Origin: Sipunculus nudus
Taxonomy: Eukaryota; Annelida; Sipuncula; Golfingiida; Sipunculidae
Length of the DNA: 64,000 nucleotides
Assembly: GCA_026874595.1 (NCBI GenBank)
Contig: CM049306.1
Location: 46,312,019-46,376,018 of the forward strand
Reading direction: 5' to 3'
A program made the translations under genes and the position numbers. The notes beneath the pieces were generated by a model, which searched no databases, had not been told where the DNA came from, and saw only the letters and a program-made list of their open reading frames with translations. Of the stretch, positions 59,215-64,000 are shown piece after piece (the first letter of the stretch is position 1; each line of letters starts with the position of its first letter).

Positions 59215-62200
59215 TTTTAAACCTGGCATTATTTCAGTTGTTTGCCCAAGTCATGAATACAGTCATTAAAATTTATAGCTGACAGTGGAATGTGAGGCAA
59301 TGAAAAAAACACCTTGTGATCATTTGCAAGAGTACAATAATTATATTCTTGATAATAGAAATAGTGTTATTTTGTAGAAAAAGTGCACTGTTTAGAACTG
59401 CCACAAAATTGTAGAATAAAATATTTTTTAAAATTTAAAAATACAGTTCAGGTTTACAGGAATAAATAAGGAGTTAAAAGTCATTGGCTTTGCATACAAT
59501 TATATTAAACAGATATATAGGTTAAGGATACTTTTAATGTGACAAAACATGTTTTCTAGATTATGTAATAAATAATGAATGGATATAATGAACTGTTAAT
59601 GCTCATAAATATTTTCAGGATGGTATATAATTGGGTTTTACTTAACGGGTGGTAGCTACTTACTAGTATATCTGCCTTACACACAAAGCCTGCATGCTTG
59701 ATCTTTTGTGACATTTTGTTATAAAATTCTTCCTTGTGCGTATGGCAGAGTCCACTATCTATAATGTTCACACACAACTAAGTCATATACCCTGAAGGAG
59801 GGAGGCCATTAAGTGCTTTATATTGAGCAGGTGTAAAAACTAATGAGAAGGATAGGATAAAACAAGAACAAAATATATAATTAATGATAGTATGTCCTCC
59901 ATAATAACAGCCTCAGTGTTTCATAGCAAGTTAGGAGCTGTATTTAAACTTCTTAAATGACATCCATAAAAAGCGCAAGGGTTGAGCCTCTTGTGTACAA
60001 CTTTGAAGCTAAATTTTGAAACTGAACATCTTTGCAAGTTTTCAAGGGCAAGAACATACAATACCTTGACACCTTACCCAGGTATAATAACACTTTTACC
60101 TGGACTTGACTGACAACCCTTGTAGCTGACTTTGATAAAGGTTGGTTAAGTTCAGGGGTTTCACGTTTCTTTGTATTTGACATACTCTAAAAAAGATACC
60201 TTGCTTTCCATATCAGTTAACAAACAAAGAATTTCTGTTAAGTCTGACCAGCTTCTGCAATACTGGGAAACCTTACATAGACCAACAGATGTTTATGTCC
60301 ATTAAACAGTGAGTACCCATAATCTGCACATCAGCTGAGGTGTTAATGGAGTTAAAATGGCATGCCTGATACATTATAAATATAAATTTGCATATCAGAC
60401 ACAAGTTGTGTATTATTATGAAATGTCAGTTGCTTATCTAGTACTCATTGCAGTAAGTATGAAAGGAGTAGGCCTTCTTTATGTGCAGATGTTTGGAAAT
60501 AATGAGATCACAGGACATACAAACTTTATCAAAATGCTACTTGACAGACAGTGGAATATGATTTGATATGTAAAGCAATACTATATAATTACTGGTGTAC
60601 AATACTATTGATGTACTAGCTTACTGCGATATAGTCAGGCAGATATTGAGTATGATACCACAATATCTTTATCACATATGGATAATATTTAACAAACACA
60701 ACTGGAAATTATTCACTGCAGTAGAATTAAGAAATTTGTTGCAGTTTAACTTTTACATGTCTAGGCAGTAGGTGATTAGTGGACTCTAATGTCAAGTGCC
60801 ACCTTGTCATTTAAGATGTGGCTATGAAGTACGTGTGAAATACAAAGTTGCACCCCACCTTTGCCAAACAATTTTGGTTTTCAAAATTTGTTTTTCTGAT
60901 AAAAGACGTGGATTATATTAAGAACTTTACAGTATATTCTAATAAATTTTAAAGTATCTACCCATTTATCCATATCTGCACAGACCAAACTTACATGGAC
61001 ATCTGCTCTGAGATGCGTAAAAATTATGCTGACAGACATATGAAAAAAAAACAGAAAAAAATGAGACTGGTGCACAATAGACTGACAAACTAACAAACAT
61101 ACATGCAGAAACAGGTGAAAACATGTCCTCCCTGGCAGAAATACCAAACAGTCATCGGTAAAAACATAACTTCCTAGCTATGATTAATACAATTCTGCAA
61201 GTCTGTTAGAGTTGTTTGCACTCTGTGTGCTGGGGGGAGCTAAGTAAGTGTAAGCACTGTCACTGGAATCCCTATCTAAGGGGAATTGGGAGGAGAGCAT
61301 TTTACACCTCTATACTATAGTGATCTCTGTACGAATTATTTTGTAAGGCACAATTATATACTCATAAATTGCACAGTTTGGTCCATTTCTCTATAAAAAC
61401 ACAACCACAAATAGGGATTCGAGCGACTGTGGTTTATGGATAAAAAACCAGAGAGAAAACCTAATAAAATTGTCACGTAAGTTGTTGGATGAAACTGACA
61501 TTGTTTATGATATCACACCTAATACTTTTATGTTCCCTTGAAGTTGTAGTGAACATTCTGCATAATTCATACTAGTAGGTTATATTACACTTAATGCATG
61601 CAGAGGAATTGAAATGTATTGATGTTCAAGCTTATTTCTCTGACCTTCTGTATTCAGACTATATAGCCATTATTGAATTCAGGAAAACCTGGAAAATGAC
61701 TTTCCTGTTTTTCAATTTTAGCAGAAGTCATTAGATTTGAAAAATTCTTTCAAATCAGAGAACAAAATCAGAAAAATTTTGAGCAGAAGAAGATGTAGGT
61801 ATTGTTATAATTTGACTTGTGTCCAAATCTTTGATGGCTTTGTGTCAAATATACACACAAATTTGCAAACATAAAACACTAATGTCACAGTGTCACCATG
61901 GCTAAAGTTATCTTCACTATGACAAAATTGAAAAGTTTATGTGTTACACATTAGAGATATCAAAATAATTATTCTAGAAATTTAATAATTCATTAGTTAA
62001 ATAAACTTAAGAAAAAAAGGGAATACTTTTGAATGAAATGATGGGAATCCTGATATTTCATTATTTTCAAGTCTACATGAAAAATATGCTGGCAAAAAAA
62101 TTTGCCATGCAGAACTGAAATCAGTAATTTGTAGCCAAAGCCGTTTCTGATAATGATAACATCTTCATGAAAAAGGAGAGTACCTATATAAATATTAATT

Positions 62201-62592
62201 TTGGTTGACCCAGACTTGTTAATATAACTTGGTGTTCCTGTAAAATTTAATTATTCAGAACAAACAAAAATTAAACCTGAGTTTGACAAGATATTGTTCT
62301 GTGACTGAAAACCTTGTAGGAAGAAAACTTAAATGTGGCATTGGTGTTAAAATCAAGACAAGCATATGGACGTGTGATATACTGACTTGTATTATACTGC
62401 ATCTGCAGGCTGTTGTTCCTCTGTATATGCCATTGTTGATATCATACGATACAAGCATTAATGTAAAATATCTTAACATTACCATAGCAACCAGTGCCCA
62501 TAATTTAATTGCTGTATATGGACACTTTTGGATCATATCCCAGAATTCTTTGTTCATCCTACTTGTTAAACATGCCTTTAAGTCACTTGCAG

Positions 62593-62875
62593 GGGTGGGT
62601 TAAAGGGGGACGCATGGGATGCGGCCCCCCCCCCTTTCTCGACCTCACCAAAAAAAAATCTGGGAAATAACTTAAAGTACATGGTCACACTTCCAGTTAC
62701 AATGTATTTCTTTCTTTATAATGCATATAAGCTTCCCCAGATTACACAATTACAACCTAAATTTAAAAAAAAAATTCTACCCATGGGAGGGGGGTACTCC
62801 CCTCCCAAGCCCTATCCCCTCACAATGTGTGCCCCCCCCCCCTTTTCTAAATTCATGTATACGCCCCTGATTTGG
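62593..62875. repeat. Poly-C/G tract element
   Basis: GGGGTGGGTTAAAGGGGGAC, then GCGGCCCCCCCCCC, and further right CCATGGGAGGGGGGTACTCCCCTCCC and CGCCCCTGA. It looks like another GGATCC/CGCCCCT-type short element with decayed ends. Confidence 0.45.
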
Positions 62876-63393
62876 TCTCTAGTACTATCGCTTATATTGC
62901 CAAGAATTTTTGTCATTTTGCTGTGGTTATATTTATGGCAGTGCTATGACCATATATATATATGGGCTTAATTTCTTTATGGAATAAGAATGGTCATGAA
63001 TAAGTAACTCTTATGTTTGGGTGATGTTTTTGTGACTGTATTCTTGTCCTTACCAAAAGTGTCTTGCTATTAATTCAGACTACTTTACCAGTGTTCTGTT
63101 GGTACATAAACTGACTGTCAAGGTAATTTCCATGGCAACTGGCCTTGTCTATTATAGTCATTACCAGGTGATTGGAAGAATGTCTAGTTATAACAGTAAA
63201 AACTTTTTTTGCCACAGTCATCACCACATTGATTTTATTAGCAGTCACTATTATATAGTCATTGTTAGTGCCAAGATGGTTCTGTCAGTATCTGAATACC
63301 ATGGGAGCCACCAGAACAGTACTGCAAGGTCAAGACACAGTGCTGTCGTTCAAACATTATACAGTAGAGATTGGTTTACAGTAGTGTCATTTA

Positions 63394-63480
63394 CAGTGGA
63401 GGGTAATTTATGGTAGAGCATCATTTATTTGAATGCTGTTTATTTGAAAAATTGTTTATCTGAAATTGAAGAAATTAGTA
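63394..63480 (+). repeat. Decayed left end of a Tigger-type element
   Basis: CAGTGGAGGGTAATTTATGG, then GAGCATCATTTATTTGAATG, then CTGTTTATTTGAAAAATTGT and TTATCTGAAATT follow the order of the intact element at 13469 (GAGCGCCGTTCATCCGAACA, CCGTTTATCCGTAAAATCGT, TTATCCGTAATT). Nearly all differences are C to T or G to A, often at CpG. Confidence 0.6.
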
Positions 63481-63499
63481 GGCCTGAAAAAAAATATAA

Positions 63500-63855
63500 A
63501 AAAAAAATATTCCCAATATTATCTGACTTCATTCAAATTTGGGTGAGTGATTGCTAAGATTCATACCTTGGTTTGGATTGGTTTTGGAGTGTCTGTCTGA
63601 AAATTTGTTTACACCAGCTCCAAAACGAACAAAAATTCCCTTTTGTTCAGAATTCACAACAAAAATTATGACCTGTGGAGACATCTTCAGTAGGCAATGA
63701 AAACTAAAACACAGGCACTAGAACATGTGGAGACATCTTCAGGGGAAAATAAAAACTAAAACATATTGAGAAGCCAAGCATGAAAATCACAGGAAGCTAA
63801 AATAACAAGAGGCAGAAGCTGGGGACATAAATTCCACAAATTTACTTGTTCACAT
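63500..63855 (+). repeat. Second copy of the GGGGACAT..CCACAAATTT element
   Basis: Shares TTTGGGTGAGTGATTGCTA, GGATTGGTTTTGGAGTGTCT and GGGGACATAAATTCCACAAA with 56937-57445. The hairpin start is absent. The right flank leads to a weak acceptor-like site at 63900. Confidence 0.65.
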
Positions 63856-64000
63856 TTTTTTTGCATTCTGTTGTATAAATTTCTATTCAAAACTTTTTAG
63901 GCTACCTTTGAGCTGTACCCATGGTGCATCATCCACCAGCTGCTTTCCTCAGCAATGTCCAGACAGGTACTCCCAACAAAATTTTAAATTTGTGTTAAAT

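Larger units (their letters stand above)
40251..64000 (+). other. Intron of the TBC1D30-like gene, repeat-rich, running off the window
   Basis: No later exon was found whose phase fits the one-base remainder of the first exon. At least 23.7 kb of intron is therefore implied, unless the gene has been misjoined. The region has MITE copies B and C, a 42-bp minisatellite, several internally repeated elements, simple repeats, and a splice-bounded ORF at 52413-52622. Confidence 0.5.

Noticed and set aside
63902-63968. Possible exon between a TTTTTAG acceptor and a CAG|GTACTC donor
   Set aside because: Two frames are open over only 67 bases, the acceptor is weak, and joining to the TBC1D30-like exon gives a stop at the fourth codon.
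1-64000. CRISPR arrays, operons, or prokaryotic defence genes
   Set aside because: Spliced genes, SINE/LINE/MITE repeats and AT-rich introns show a eukaryotic genome; tandem arrays here have no spacers of unique sequence.

Overview
This is metazoan genomic DNA: AT-rich, intron-rich, with GT-AG splice sites and many dispersed repeats. The genes and the style of the intronic repeats fit a lophotrochozoan, most likely a mollusc; this is an inference, because no rRNA or mitochondrial marker is present. No prokaryotic, organellar or viral gene module was seen.

Three protein-coding genes are supported. (1) On the plus strand at 311-3831 lie the last two recognised coding exons of a small cysteine-rich protein of the type often annotated as CG13380-like. 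It is followed by a long 3' UTR. (2) On the minus strand at 29167-7428 is a complete 11-exon gene for male-specific lethal 3 (MSL3), the chromo-barrel/MRG-domain subunit of the MSL histone H4K16 acetyltransferase complex. Every exon junction keeps the reading frame and the predicted protein is 591 aa. (3) On the plus strand from 39797 is the first coding exon of a TBC1D30-like Rab GTPase-activating protein, followed by an intron that runs off the right edge. Genes 1 and 2 are convergent (their 3' ends meet near 6.0-6.7 kb); genes 2 and 3 are divergent and separated by about 10.6 kb.

The rest is introns and intergenic DNA rich in repeats. An msl3 intron holds a nearly intact pogo/Tigger DNA transposon (13469-15862) with TA target-site duplications and a transposase broken by three frameshifts. 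A MITE family with GGCC ends and TAA duplications has two clean copies, a third with imperfect flanks and a fragment. Other items are a foldback element made of short CGTAGTCCGTAT-type repeats (31806-32484), a LINE reverse-transcriptase remnant (29640-30180), a composite element with 24-bp inverted ends that encloses a G-rich tandem array and a tRNA-like sequence (27484-28863), tRNA-derived SINE-like pieces, a 42-bp minisatellite open on both strands (46038-46795), a PHD-finger-like ORF (23659-23883), large (AT)n arrays, and several families of internally repeated intronic elements.

The genes do not form a functional cluster. MSL3 acts in chromatin, TBC1D30 in Rab/membrane traffic, and the small protein is uncharacterised. 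No undescribed biological system could be demonstrated; the most unusual items are the composite element at 27.5-28.9 kb, the two-strand-open minisatellite and the nearly intact Tigger copy.
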